Shown piece by piece: positions 37,404-47,753 of a stretch of DNA of 50,418 bases. The position numbers and the translations under genes are program-made. The first letter of the stretch is position 1; every line of letters begins with the position of its first letter. Below the pieces are notes generated by a model. It was not told the origin of the DNA and made no database searches. It saw nothing but the letters and a program-made list of their open reading frames with translations. The stretch lies in NCBI GenBank assembly GCA_001776975.1, contig MFCS01000001.1, positions 1 to 50,418 on the forward strand, in the 5' to 3' direction. The stretch is from Candidatus Daviesbacteria bacterium RIFCSPHIGHO2_01_FULL_41_45. GTDB taxonomy: Bacteria > Patescibacteriota > Microgenomatia > Daviesbacterales > UBA10151.

Positions 37404-38471
37404 TTATACAGTTTTATAGTATCTTATACAACTAGCCACCAGCCCTAAAGAAATTAATGTCCCAATCAACGAACTTCCACCATACGATAAAAGTGGTAGA
37501 GTAATCCCGGTAACCGGTAAAACTCCAATATTCATCCCCAGATTGACGACCGTTTGAAAAAACAACATCCCAACAACCCCATAAATTACCACCACTCCAA
37601 ATCTATCTGTCATATAACTTGCTACATAAGCACACCTTAGTAACAACCACCCATATAACCCTAATACTATTAAAGACCCCAAAAAACCGAACTCTTCAGC
37701 GATCGAAGCAAAGATAAAATCGGTTCTAAACTCTGGTAAAAATTGTAGTCTGGATTGAGTCCCTCGCCCCAAACCCCTGCCCATAATTTGTCCGGAACCC
37801 ACAGCAATGGTCGATTGGATAACGTTATATCCTGTACCTAATGGATCATGGGTAGGCGACAAATAACTCAACAGGCGATCTTTTTGATAATCTTTTAATA
37901 AATTGCTCCCTAAATACAAAACCGGCAACGTTAAAGCAGCCATTAATCCAGCTTTGATGATTGATAGGTTTGCTCCAATTAAACTAAATACCCAGATGGC
38001 ACCCAAGGTCAGGGTTGTTCCCAGGTCTGGTTGTTGAAAAACCATTAACAAAAGGGGTAATACAATAGCTGCACTTTTTATTATATGGAACCAATCTGTA
38101 TCTTTTTGCGACCAAAACTTTGCCAGAACTAATATTAAAATAGGCTTAGCTAATTCAGAGGGCTGCAACTGAAAAAAACCCAATGAAATCCACCTAACAG
38201 AGCCTCTAGTTTCAAAACCAATAATAAATGTGATGATCAGTAATATTAAAACACCCAAGTAAAACAAGTTAATGCTGCGGTTATAGTAGCGAAAATCAAT
38301 CAAAGAACAAAGGTAAAACAGAATTATCCCGATCGATGCATAGATTGCTTGTTGGGCAGCTAAAATTGGATTCGATGAGTAGATTACTAAAATACTAAGA
38401 GATAATAAAAAAACAATCGGTAAAGTTAAAAGGAGGTCAGGCAATAATACCTGAGTTAACGATTTACTCAT
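37404..38471 (-). CDS. rodA: Rod shape-determining protein RodA (SEDS family)
   Basis: LGTGYNVIQSTIAVGSGQIMGRGLGRGTQSRLQFLPEFRTDFIFASIAEEFGF. Confidence 0.93.
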   Translation of the reverse strand: MSKSLTQVLLPDLLLTLPIVFLLSLSILVIYSSNPILAAQQAIYASIGIILFYLCSLIDFRYYNRSINLFYLGVLILLIITFIIGFETRGSVRWISLGFFQLQPSELAKPILILVLAKFWSQKDTDWFHIIKSAAIVLPLLLMVFQQPDLGTTLTLGAIWVFSLIGANLSIIKAGLMAALTLPVLYLGSNLLKDYQKDRLLSYLSPTHDPLGTGYNVIQSTIAVGSGQIMGRGLGRGTQSRLQFLPEFRTDFIFASIAEEFGFLGSLIVLGLYGWLLLRCAYVASYMTDRFGVVVIYGVVGMLFFQTVVNLGMNIGVLPVTGITLPLLSYGGSSLIGTLISLGLVASCIRYYKTV

Positions 38472-41469
38472 TATTTACTACTTCTACTTTTAATTCTAAA
38501 CCCTCTGTCAAAACAGTTGCATTTGTCTGTTTTAAAATTAATCTTTCTAATTCCTGATCATCTGGTTTATGTACAACTGTCACTCTAACTTGATCAGTTA
38601 ACGTTAAACCTTGGTCTTTCCTTAATTGTTGAATCTGACGGATTAGTTCTCGTGCTTCTCCTTCAGTCTGAAGTTGGGGAGTAATATTTATATCCAAGGT
38701 TATGGACTGAGAATTTTTTGTCAAAGAATTGAACTCAACACTTTTAACGTTTAACTCATCAGCCAATATCTGCTCCAACTCTGGAGAAAGTTTTGAGAAT
38801 TCTGAACCATAATTTAATTTAGATAATGGTTGTCTCAATTTAATATTAGCTTCTTTTCGCAGCGCATGACCTTTTTCAACTATCTCCCTAACAACTTTCA
38901 TATCATCAACTAATTTTTGATCCAATAAACTTTTGTCTCCCAATGGAAAATCTTGTAGGTGAACTGATTCCTCCCCTATCAAATTTCTAAACATACTCTC
39001 TGAGATAAACGGCATATAAGGCGCTAATAATTTAGTTAAAGTCACTAATACTCCATAAGTCGTGGACAAAAATATTCCTTCATCGTCTTTATCAGCGATT
39101 GGACCAACCCTACCTCTGGAACGCCTTATATACCAAGTAGATAAATCATTAACCACAAATTCCTCAATAGCTCGAGCAGCAGATGCCGAGTCATATTTTT
39201 CTAGTTTCTCATTAACTACTAAAACTACCTCTGTCAAGCGTGAGAGTACCCATCTATCAAGGACCGTCAGTTTCTCTCTAATATCAGGCGGGATTAGTTC
39301 ACAACTCCATGAAGCAAGAGTGGCATAATCTACAAAATACTTATATGAGTTCCACAGGATTAGAGTAAATTTTTTCCTGACATCGTCAATCAGGTTATAT
39401 CCAAAGCGGACATCAGAGCTGGGATTAGCGCTCATAAAAAGCCATCTCATGGCATCTGTCCCCACTTTTTCAAACACTTCGTCTAAAATAATTGCATTTC
39501 CTTTTGAGTTGTGCATCTCTTCACCTTTTTCGTCAACCACACGTCCGTGTCCAAAAATTCTTTGCACAGGTGGCTTTTCTTCTAACGCTGCACTCATGGC
39601 AATCATGGCATAAAACCATAGCCTGGTCTGTTCATACATCTCTATGGCAAAATCCGGTGGAAACCACTCACTCCAATACTTTTTATCTGTTATATAACTT
39701 GGGACCTCTCCGGCTACTGGAGTCAGCGTAGAATAAGGTACGATTCCGGCGTCCAGCCAAACGTTGCCAACATCGAAAACTCTTTGTATAACCTCACCGC
39801 ATTTAGAACATTTAACTTTAATATGATCAATCCAGGGTCTGTGTGGTGAATGCCCTTCAAACTGACTTAATCCCTCAATTGCTTTTTCTTTGAGTTCTGC
39901 CTCTCCGCCAATCACCTCAAAATTTCCACATTTTCTACACTCCCAGATCGGTATAGCCAAACCCCAATATCTTTTTTTAGAGATCATCCAATCATGTAAG
40001 TTCTCCAACCAAGCCAGCTCTCTCTTTTCCACAAAATCAGGCTGCCATGTCATCTGTTTTACCACCTTGATCATCTTTTGTCTAAATGTCTCTCCATCTT
40101 TTGGATCAGGAGTATCGACAGAGATATACCATTCGTTAACGACCCTCCATACCAAATCTGAGTGACACCTCCAACACCCTGGATATCTGTGAGATATATT
40201 CTCTTGGTGAAAGAGCGACCCTTTTTCTTTTAGATAATCTATTACAAGCTCGGGATAATTCTTAGCGTTCTTCCCAGAAAATTGATCCATCCCATCTAGG
40301 TAAACAGCCTCTTCATCGATCACCTCTATGATTGGAAGCTTTAATTTCTTACCCAGTTGAAAATCCTCAGTTCCAGCACCTGGCGCAATGTGAACTAACC
40401 CTGTTCCCTCCTCATCTGAAATGGGCAGGATTAAAGAGTCTGTTGCTACTACCTGATGACCTGTATCCCCCAAGGCTTTCTGAATCCTGGGCAAATGATC
40501 AAATGGAGAGCTATATTTTTTACCCACTAACTCCTGACCCTTTATTGTACAATCAGCCTTTAACCCCATCCTCTCACAAGCTGTTTTTGAAAGAAAATAT
40601 AACTTTCCATTATCTTTTACTGCTACATAATCTTTCTCTCCATCGACTACGACTGCAACATTGGCTGGAAGTGTCCAGGGGGTTGTAGTCCAAATTAGTA
40701 AGTATGAATCCTTTTCTCCTTCAATTAAGTAAGGCACATATAAGGACTTGTGGGTGACCTCTTTATAGTCTTCAGTTTGCATCTCATGTTGTGAGATAGC
40801 TGTTCCACACCTGGGGCACCAAGGAACCGAGTCAAAACCTTTGTATAGCCAGCCTCTTTGATGGACATTTTTCAGAAAATGCCAGATCATGTAATTATTC
40901 TGGCTTGAGGAAGTATGGTAGGAGTTGTCCCAGTCCATGAATTGGCCTAATCTTTGGGATTGGTTAGTAATAACATCTCCATACTTAGCAATCCTTTCTT
41001 TGCAAAGAGTAATAAATTTCTCCAGAGACGCTACTTTATCCCCAGGGACAATATTCTCAATATCTTTCTTACTTTTTAACCCCAGAGTTTTCTCTACTTC
41101 TACCTCTACCCACAGCCCCTGTTCATCGTAACCATTTTGGAATCTTTGCTTGTAACCCTTCATGTTATAAAACCTTTGCCAAAGGTCTTTGTAAGTTCTA
41201 CCCCAAGCATGGTGGACACCTAATGGGTTATTTGCAGTCTTTGGTCCATCTAGGAAAGAAAACTTCTTTTCTGAAGAATCATTCTTGTGAAGATATTTCT
41301 CAACAATCCCCTCTTTTTGCCAATACTCTAATACCTCTTTCTCAAGAGCTACAAAGTCCCGTTTTGGATCAACTGGATTAAACTTCATAACCTGAGCTAA
41401 ATTATACGTGTTTATCAAAAAACAGACAATAATTGATATTAAATCTGTCTCTAAAACTAATATATACAT
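38464..41469 (-). CDS. ileS: Isoleucyl-tRNA synthetase (likely start MKFNPVDPKRDF near 41388)
   Basis: Class I aaRS fold motifs, four CxxC zinc motifs, TTTPWTLPANVAV; HIGH and KMSKS variants. Confidence 0.92.
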   Translation of the reverse strand: MYILVLETDLISIIVCFLINTYNLAQVMKFNPVDPKRDFVALEKEVLEYWQKEGIVEKYLHKNDSSEKKFSFLDGPKTANNPLGVHHAWGRTYKDLWQRFYNMKGYKQRFQNGYDEQGLWVEVEVEKTLGLKSKKDIENIVPGDKVASLEKFITLCKERIAKYGDVITNQSQRLGQFMDWDNSYHTSSSQNNYMIWHFLKNVHQRGWLYKGFDSVPWCPRCGTAISQHEMQTEDYKEVTHKSLYVPYLIEGEKDSYLLIWTTTPWTLPANVAVVVDGEKDYVAVKDNGKLYFLSKTACERMGLKADCTIKGQELVGKKYSSPFDHLPRIQKALGDTGHQVVATDSLILPISDEEGTGLVHIAPGAGTEDFQLGKKLKLPIIEVIDEEAVYLDGMDQFSGKNAKNYPELVIDYLKEKGSLFHQENISHRYPGCWRCHSDLVWRVVNEWYISVDTPDPKDGETFRQKMIKVVKQMTWQPDFVEKRELAWLENLHDWMISKKRYWGLAIPIWECRKCGNFEVIGGEAELKEKAIEGLSQFEGHSPHRPWIDHIKVKCSKCGEVIQRVFDVGNVWLDAGIVPYSTLTPVAGEVPSYITDKKYWSEWFPPDFAIEMYEQTRLWFYAMIAMSAALEEKPPVQRIFGHGRVVDEKGEEMHNSKGNAIILDEVFEKVGTDAMRWLFMSANPSSDVRFGYNLIDDVRKKFTLILWNSYKYFVDYATLASWSCELIPPDIREKLTVLDRWVLSRLTEVVLVVNEKLEKYDSASAARAIEEFVVNDLSTWYIRRSRGRVGPIADKDDEGIFLSTTYGVLVTLTKLLAPYMPFISESMFRNLIGEESVHLQDFPLGDKSLLDQKLVDDMKVVREIVEKGHALRKEANIKLRQPLSKLNYGSEFSKLSPELEQILADELNVKSVEFNSLTKNSQSITLDINITPQLQTEGEARELIRQIQQLRKDQGLTLTDQVRVTVVHKPDDQELERLILKQTNATVLTEGLELKVEVVNNE

Positions 41470-41499
41470 ATTGTTGCACGTACAATAATATGTATATAT
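41460..41499. promoter_or_regulatory. 40-bp near-perfect palindrome over the start codon of the PaaX/Cas2-like gene
   Basis: ATATATACATATTGTTGCACGTACAATAATATGTATATAT, centred on ACGT; 36/40 positions self-complementary. Confidence 0.85.
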
Positions 41500-42037
41500 G
41501 GTATACCAGAAACGAGAACTTGCAAAAAATATTCTAACGGGGTTGGGTGTCGTAGGTTTGGTGGCTACCGTGACAATAGCTCCAGGACTAGCAAAAGCAA
41601 TTCAAACTCTTTCTAAAATTGATTATCCAAGAATTTACCAAGAATTAAAACGACTTCAAAAACGTGGGTTAGTGGAGATAGTTAAGAGAAAAAGTGGAGT
41701 GACCACAATCAAATTAAGTTCTGTTGGTCGTAAATACTTGAGAAGGTTACAAATCCATACTATTAAGATCAATAGACCCAATAAATGGGACGGAAGGTGG
41801 AGAATAATTATCTTTGATATTCCTATTACCAAAAACTCGTCTCGTGAGTTACTAAGAAGAAACATGAAAAGATTAGGCTTTTACAAACTCCAAGCAAGTG
41901 TTTTCGTTCATCCCTATGCTTGTTATGAGGTAGTTACATACCTGAGAGATTATTTTGGAGTTAGAACTGAGGTGGAATATATTGAATCAGATAAACTTGA
42001 ATCTCAAAATAAACTTATTTCTCACTTCTTTACTTAA
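41498..42037 (+). CDS. PaaX-like regulator with Cas2-like C-terminal domain
   Basis: wHTH segment then KWDGRWRIIIFDIPITKNSSRELLRRNMKRLGFYKLQASVFVHP. Confidence 0.75.
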   Translation: MVYQKRELAKNILTGLGVVGLVATVTIAPGLAKAIQTLSKIDYPRIYQELKRLQKRGLVEIVKRKSGVTTIKLSSVGRKYLRRLQIHTIKINRPNKWDGRWRIIIFDIPITKNSSRELLRRNMKRLGFYKLQASVFVHPYACYEVVTYLRDYFGVRTEVEYIESDKLESQNKLISHFFT

Positions 42038-42111
42038 TAACATTTTGTTGTAGGTACGTAATAATGTATACATCCTTGAGAAAAATTATTACTGTCCGAA
42101 AACAAGATTGG

Positions 42112-43308
42112 TTAGTTATTTCGGCGAAGGAAGGTGGGAATCTCCCATTTATCAGAGTCTTCTTCAACAACCCGGGGAGTCTCAATTACAGACTCTTCCT
42201 CAGCAGAACTGCTGTCGGTTTGATATAAATTATCATCTGAGGATTGAGAGAATATCGTCTGGGGTTGAGAGTACGAAGATTGTGGAACTCCCATATTTCC
42301 CATGGCTCCCATTTGCGGAAGCCCGGCACCTACATACTCCCTAAACTTAGCTCTAGTTTGATCAAAACCGGTCGCAATTACCGAGATTTTAATTTGATCC
42401 ACCATCTCATCTTTGATGGTGGCCCCAAAAATAATATTAGCATCTGGATCAGCAGCAGAAGAGATGACTTTAGCTGCTTTATCTACCTCATCCATACCTA
42501 GATCGGGTCCACCAACTATATTAAACAAAACTCCCTTAGCTCCCTCAATTGAGACCTCCAAAAGCTGTGAGGCAATTGCCTGTCTGGCAGCCAACTCAGC
42601 CCGATTATCACCAGTTGCATGACCTATACCCATCAAGGCACTTCCGGCATTAGTCATAATCGTTCTAACATCAGCAAAGTCAACATTAATTAAGCCTGGC
42701 ATGGTGATTAGATCTGATATGCCTTGAACACCCTGTCCTAAAACTGAGTCGGCTAATTTAAAAGCCTCTGCCAGGGTCATATTTTTATCAACCACCTCTA
42801 ATAACCGCTGATTGGGGATCACAATCAAGGCATCAACCTTGTCTTTTAGATCTTCCACAGATTCTTCAGCGATCATCATCCTCCTTGACCCTTCAAACTG
42901 AAACGGCTTGGTAACCACTGCCACGGTTAGGGCTCCTAGTTTTTTAGCAATACCCGCGGCAACGGAGATCGCTCCTGACCCTGTTCCTCCACCCATGCCA
43001 GCAGTTAAAAAAACCATGTCCGAACCAGATAAAACATCCTCAAGTTTTTGTACCGATTCCTCAGCTGCCTGACGCCCTACCTCCGGATTACCTCCCGCAC
43101 CCAACCCTCTGGTTAAGGTCTCACCTATCTGAACTTTAGTAGGGGAAGGATTCGCTAGCAAGGCCTGGGCATCTGTATTGACAGCGATAAATTCGACACC
43201 CTGAATCTGGCCAGTATTTATCATGGAAGATACTGCATTTCCACCACCGCCACCAAGTCCTAGGATTTTTATTTTCGCGAACCTTTGTACATCTGGCTTA
43301 ATCAGCAT
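42112..43308 (-). CDS. ftsZ: Cell division protein FtsZ
   Basis: [25 protein letters not shown]-terminal IPTFLRRNN. Confidence 0.98.
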   Translation of the reverse strand: MLIKPDVQRFAKIKILGLGGGGGNAVSSMINTGQIQGVEFIAVNTDAQALLANPSPTKVQIGETLTRGLGAGGNPEVGRQAAEESVQKLEDVLSGSDMVFLTAGMGGGTGSGAISVAAGIAKKLGALTVAVVTKPFQFEGSRRMMIAEESVEDLKDKVDALIVIPNQRLLEVVDKNMTLAEAFKLADSVLGQGVQGISDLITMPGLINVDFADVRTIMTNAGSALMGIGHATGDNRAELAARQAIASQLLEVSIEGAKGVLFNIVGGPDLGMDEVDKAAKVISSAADPDANIIFGATIKDEMVDQIKISVIATGFDQTRAKFREYVGAGLPQMGAMGNMGVPQSSYSQPQTIFSQSSDDNLYQTDSSSAEEESVIETPRVVEEDSDKWEIPTFLRRNN

Positions 43309-43370
43309 AATAAGAGTAGTTTCGGCGATTGTAACAGGCAGTTATAAGTGTGTCAAATTTGGGGCAGTTT

Positions 43371-44657
43371 TTAGGGCAAAAAGGACTTCACCAGATCAAT
43401 TCCCTTTTGAACTAGCTTCTGAATCGGTAAACCCGTAGTCAGTGCTGGTAAACCAAAATTATTAGAAACAGCTGATTTAGACCCATACAAAATCAAACCG
43501 GCAGCTGCAGCAAACGAGGGTGAGTCAATCTCCTCAGTCAAACCATTTAGCCCTTCTGGCCTACCCACCCTAGCTGGATATCCTAAGGTATACTTTGCCT
43601 GCTCTAATATTCCTACTGTTGAAGCTCCACCACCACAAATCACTAATCCCGATGGCGTTTGAGTAGCAAAGCCACTTTTTTTAATCTCTTTACCAATCAG
43701 TTCAAATATCTCTCTGGTTCGAGGTCTAATAATTGAATCTACCGCTGTTTTTTTACTCATTTTAATCTCCTCGGTAATGCCTAAACTCTTAATATCAATT
43801 AACTCATCTTTCACCTTTACCCCTTTTTCTGTGGCCTCAGGTAGAGTTGGTGCTTTAATTAATTTTCCCAGATAAACCTTGATCTTCTCCGCAGACTCTA
43901 AGGACACTCTCAATCCAACTGCCAAATCAGAGGTAATGTGTCTGGCTCCAATTGGGATTACCGCCGAATGAGCGATTGCACCATCGACAAAAATAACGAT
44001 ATCTGTTGTCTCGCCACCAATGTCTACCAAAATTACCCCTAACTCTTTTTCAGTGTCTGTCAGTGTAGCATATGAAGCAGCAATCCCTGAGAAAACCAGT
44101 TCGTCGATATTAATACCTCCAACCAAGCTCATACACCTGACTAAATTTTTCATAGCTCCCGTTGAAGCGGTTACAATATGAGTGTCCGTTTCCAGTCTAA
44201 CTCCGGTCATCCCCACCGGATCCCTAATACCTTCTTGACCATCAACCGTAAACATCCGCGGGATTACATGTAGTATCTCCTTCGAGGCAGGTAACGTAAC
44301 TGCTCGGGCGCCATCATTTACCCGCAAGACATCGTTTTCCTCAATCTCACCCTCAGGTTTGGCGATAGCAACAACCGCATGAGAGTTAGTACTTTCAATT
44401 TGCGGTCCTCCAACAGTGACAAACACTGATGAAATCGAGTACCCAGCCATTCGTTCTGCTGCCTCGATACTTTCCGTGATTGAAGCAACAGCATCGTCAA
44501 TATCCACCACCTGACCCTTTTTGACACCTCTTGATGAAACTGCAGAGACCCCAATTAAGTTTAATCTATCGTCCTCACTAACACTGGCAATCAGAGTTGC
44601 TACTTTTGATGATCCTATATCGACCGCACATAAAACTCTATCTTTCGCCATATACAA
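43371..44657 (-). CDS. ftsA: Cell division protein FtsA
   Basis: AVDIGSSKVATLIA; ILVDIGGETTDIVIF; VICGGGAS. Confidence 0.97.
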   Translation of the reverse strand: MYMAKDRVLCAVDIGSSKVATLIASVSEDDRLNLIGVSAVSSRGVKKGQVVDIDDAVASITESIEAAERMAGYSISSVFVTVGGPQIESTNSHAVVAIAKPEGEIEENDVLRVNDGARAVTLPASKEILHVIPRMFTVDGQEGIRDPVGMTGVRLETDTHIVTASTGAMKNLVRCMSLVGGINIDELVFSGIAASYATLTDTEKELGVILVDIGGETTDIVIFVDGAIAHSAVIPIGARHITSDLAVGLRVSLESAEKIKVYLGKLIKAPTLPEATEKGVKVKDELIDIKSLGITEEIKMSKKTAVDSIIRPRTREIFELIGKEIKKSGFATQTPSGLVICGGGASTVGILEQAKYTLGYPARVGRPEGLNGLTEEIDSPSFAAAAGLILYGSKSAVSNNFGLPALTTGLPIQKLVQKGIDLVKSFLP

Positions 44658-44713
44658 AATTCCTCTCTATTGTAAAGATGGTGCAAGTCAAACTTTGTTT
44701 ATCTTTCGCCATA

Positions 44714-45526
44714 TTATTTCTTTGGAGAATACACCACTACAGGTTTAGCAAAACGAAGATCGATTGACGAAACCTCCCTCTGCTCTATTTTAGATTTACT
44801 CAGGATCAGTTGTAAAGAGGCTAATTGCCTTTTAATGTCTGATTCCAGGTTTAATGCTATTCCCGGACTACTATCAGTCATTAAATATTGTCCTACAATC
44901 TTGACTCTATAGACCGACAAACCCACCTCAGAAAATTTACTAAAAATTTCAGTTAAATTAGTAAATAAAATGTCGTTGATATCATCTCCCACCTTCAAGT
45001 CATGCCTATCTATTAATACTAACGGTAGCCAAGAGGTATCACTGGCCAAAAACACCTTACCTGATTTATCAACTACCTCATTTTCAGCCACCAGATCAGG
45101 AAAACTCCAATTCAAAACGGCTGAGGTCGACGAAGGCGTCGCTTCTTTATTATCAAACAGCACGGGTAGTGGTGGTCTATAACTCTTGATCGCAGCAATT
45201 GGTTTTCTATTTTTTACGATAACTTCAGCCTCATTTATAAACTTATACTTTAAAGAAACCGCTAACACACAGGGAAACTTTACGATAACTTCAGATTCTA
45301 GCCTTGCCTGATCAATCTCCCAATAAAAATTATCCTGAATAAATGTTTGTTCTAGCAAAACATCATCACTTATACAGGGTATACCCTCTTGAGAAACTGA
45401 CACTTTTGAGACTCTTAATATACCCAACTGCCACACAGCTATTGAAACAACGACAAAGACTAAAGGAGTCAGGACTTGCACCTTGTTTAATTTCATACCC
45501 CATGGAACTGTTTGTAAATCAACCAA
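44714..45526 (-). CDS. ftsQ: FtsQ/DivIB-like division protein (likely start MKLNKVQVL at 45496)
   Basis: Single N-terminal TM, POTRA-like domain, position between murG and ftsA. Confidence 0.75.
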   Translation of the reverse strand: MVDLQTVPWGMKLNKVQVLTPLVFVVVSIAVWQLGILRVSKVSVSQEGIPCISDDVLLEQTFIQDNFYWEIDQARLESEVIVKFPCVLAVSLKYKFINEAEVIVKNRKPIAAIKSYRPPLPVLFDNKEATPSSTSAVLNWSFPDLVAENEVVDKSGKVFLASDTSWLPLVLIDRHDLKVGDDINDILFTNLTEIFSKFSEVGLSVYRVKIVGQYLMTDSSPGIALNLESDIKRQLASLQLILSKSKIEQREVSSIDLRFAKPVVVYSPKK

Positions 45527-46626
45527 ACTTCCAAGCTAACTCTTTTGGCTGCATCTGGAATAATAATTCCCTTGGCATTTTGAGATTGTTGTTTTAATTG
45601 TGAGATATTTTCCAGGGCATCTGTCACAAACTTTAATAGCTTTTCTTTGTTAAGGGTAGTCTGTGGCAAAGTCTGGGTTATTCCTAGGTTAGAAAAATAG
45701 CGGGCATTTTTTAGCTGTTCATAATGGCCTTTTATGGGAATAACAATTGTCGGTACAGAAAAGTACGTCAGTTCCTGTAAAGTATTTACCCCAGCTCTAG
45801 AAACAGCCAAATCTACGTTTCTTAAAATAAAAGATACATCCTCCACGTCAAGCCACTTTTTAGCTAAATACCTATCCATATCTTCTAATCCACTGCCTAG
45901 TTTTACTAATTTATCAAAGTCGTTAAACTTGGAATCTCCAGTTTGATGGATTATGCAACAAATTTTAGTGAGGTTAACTAAACACTCTCCTGCGACCTGA
46001 TTGATGGTATGAGATCCTTGATTGCCCCCAGTTATAAATAACAATGACAGATGGTCTTTTTTTGCCCGCTCAATAATTTTCTTAACATCAGGACTGGCAT
46101 GATCTGAGTTCCTTAATAGCTCTCCTCTGATGGGGTTACCAGTTAGTACAACTTTATTTTGTGGATAATCCATGTTTTCTGGAAAGGAGACAGCCACTTT
46201 ATTAGCAAACCAACTTGAGATTTTATTTGCTAAACTACTGACCAGGGTTTGTTCATGTAAAATGACCGGAATAGATAAAAACCAGGCTGAGATAACAACC
46301 GGTACTCCAATGTACCCTCCAAAAGACAGCACAATGTCTGGTTTCTCTCGAGCCAAAATCCACAACGACTGTATAAACCCAATCGGCATTTTTAGCAGTG
46401 AGGGAATTGTATATATAGTAAATGAACGTTGCAGTCTTCCTGTGATAATGGGAATAAATTTTACCCCTAATTTGGGTAAAACTAGCGACTCAACTGAACA
46501 AGTTTTATCTCCTTCTCTGGTAAACTTTCTCCCTATATATAGAATTTTATTGTTGGGATCTTTTAACAACTCATTGATAACCGCTTGAGCAGGCGTAAAA
46601 TGGGTTCCAGTAACAAGTACTTTCAT
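45493..46626 (-). CDS. murG: UDP-N-acetylglucosamine--lipid II transferase MurG
   Basis: VTGTHFTPAQAV; LSFGGYIGVPVVISAWFLSIPVILHEQT; VSRAGVNTLQELTYFSVPTIVIPI. Confidence 0.93.
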   Translation of the reverse strand: MKVLVTGTHFTPAQAVINELLKDPNNKILYIGRKFTREGDKTCSVESLVLPKLGVKFIPIITGRLQRSFTIYTIPSLLKMPIGFIQSLWILAREKPDIVLSFGGYIGVPVVISAWFLSIPVILHEQTLVSSLANKISSWFANKVAVSFPENMDYPQNKVVLTGNPIRGELLRNSDHASPDVKKIIERAKKDHLSLLFITGGNQGSHTINQVAGECLVNLTKICCIIHQTGDSKFNDFDKLVKLGSGLEDMDRYLAKKWLDVEDVSFILRNVDLAVSRAGVNTLQELTYFSVPTIVIPIKGHYEQLKNARYFSNLGITQTLPQTTLNKEKLLKFVTDALENISQLKQQSQNAKGIIIPDAAKRVSLEVWLIYKQFHGV

Positions 46627-47729
46627 GTTTTGCTTGATTGTTTTGATATATTGAGTAGTATACCAATTGCTGCCAGATTAGCTAATATTGCTGATCCACC
46701 ATAGGAAATAAATGGTAGCGGAACCCCGGTCAAGGGAATCAAAGATACCATCGCTGCCAAATTTACAACTGCCTGTGACCCTAACCAAAGAGTCAATCCT
46801 GAAGCCAGCAGTTTTCCAAACACATCTGGTGCCCGTTCAGCAATATTTAAACCCTTGATTAATAAAAATGCGAAGAGTGAGATTAAAATTATTCCTCCTA
46901 AAAAACCGAACTCTTCACCAACAACCGAAAATATCGAGTCAGTGGTAACTTCTGGTATAAAACTATACTTTTGTCGTGATTGACCAATCCCCAGCCCAAA
47001 AAACCCTCCTGAACCCAAAGCTATTAAAACTTGAGATATATGATAAGAGTACCCCTGGGGGTCAGAGAAGGGGTCTAAAAAAGCTAGTACGCGCTTGACC
47101 CGATAGGTAGAGGTTACGATAAATCCAATCACCCCTAAGACTCCTAAAACTAATAAAGGGATAAAATATAGAATTGGCCCATTGGCTAAAAAATACATGC
47201 CAAAAGCAATTAAATTAAAAACTATTGCTGAACCTAGATCTTTTTGTAGTAAACCCACCAGCACTGACACTACTACAACTATCAATAGAAATAATTTGGT
47301 TCTAACTTGTGTTTTAAATAAGGTAGCTAAAAAAATAATTGTGGCAAACTTAACTACCTCCGCTGGCTGAACTGTTATTGACTCTATCTTAAGCCAACGA
47401 TGAGCTCCTCCAGCTGAAACTCCCAATCCCGGTATAAAAACTAATAATAAAAGCAGTACTGAAACTAGAAAAAAAGGTAAGGCAACTTTTTGCAGATATT
47501 GATATTTAAAAAAACTAAAAAATACTAAACCAACCAATCCCAATCCCACCCAAATAATTTGCTGTTTAATAAAATAATGTGCGTCCCCAAAATCATTAAA
47601 GGCCTCTGATAATGAGGCATCATAAACCATTAACAACCCAAATAAAGTTAAAAAGATTACTACACCCAAAAGTGGTAAATCAAACTTGGGCCTTTGATTA
47701 AAGATTTGTTGCTCTCTCAACTTCCTCAC
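46623..47729 (-). CDS. ftsW: Lipid II polymerase FtsW (SEDS family)
   Basis: QQIIWVGLGLVGL; GGAHRWLKI; GIGQSRQKYSFIPEVTTDSIFSVVGEEFGF; TGVPLPFISYGGSA. Confidence 0.95.
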   Translation of the reverse strand: MRKLREQQIFNQRPKFDLPLLGVVIFLTLFGLLMVYDASLSEAFNDFGDAHYFIKQQIIWVGLGLVGLVFFSFFKYQYLQKVALPFFLVSVLLLLLVFIPGLGVSAGGAHRWLKIESITVQPAEVVKFATIIFLATLFKTQVRTKLFLLIVVVVSVLVGLLQKDLGSAIVFNLIAFGMYFLANGPILYFIPLLVLGVLGVIGFIVTSTYRVKRVLAFLDPFSDPQGYSYHISQVLIALGSGGFFGLGIGQSRQKYSFIPEVTTDSIFSVVGEEFGFLGGIILISLFAFLLIKGLNIAERAPDVFGKLLASGLTLWLGSQAVVNLAAMVSLIPLTGVPLPFISYGGSAILANLAAIGILLNISKQSSKT

Positions 47730-47753
47730 TATTTCATTCTAACAGTTGCAGCA

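Noticed and set aside
38464-41469. Plus-strand ORFs inside ileS (39062, 39492, 39890, 40332, 40925)
   Set aside because: Antisense shadow ORFs of ileS with no recognisable domains.
41498-42037. Possible CRISPR adaptation gene (Cas2)
   Set aside because: The Cas2-like fold is fused to a wHTH as in PaaX-type regulators; no cas1, effector genes or repeat-spacer array are in the window.
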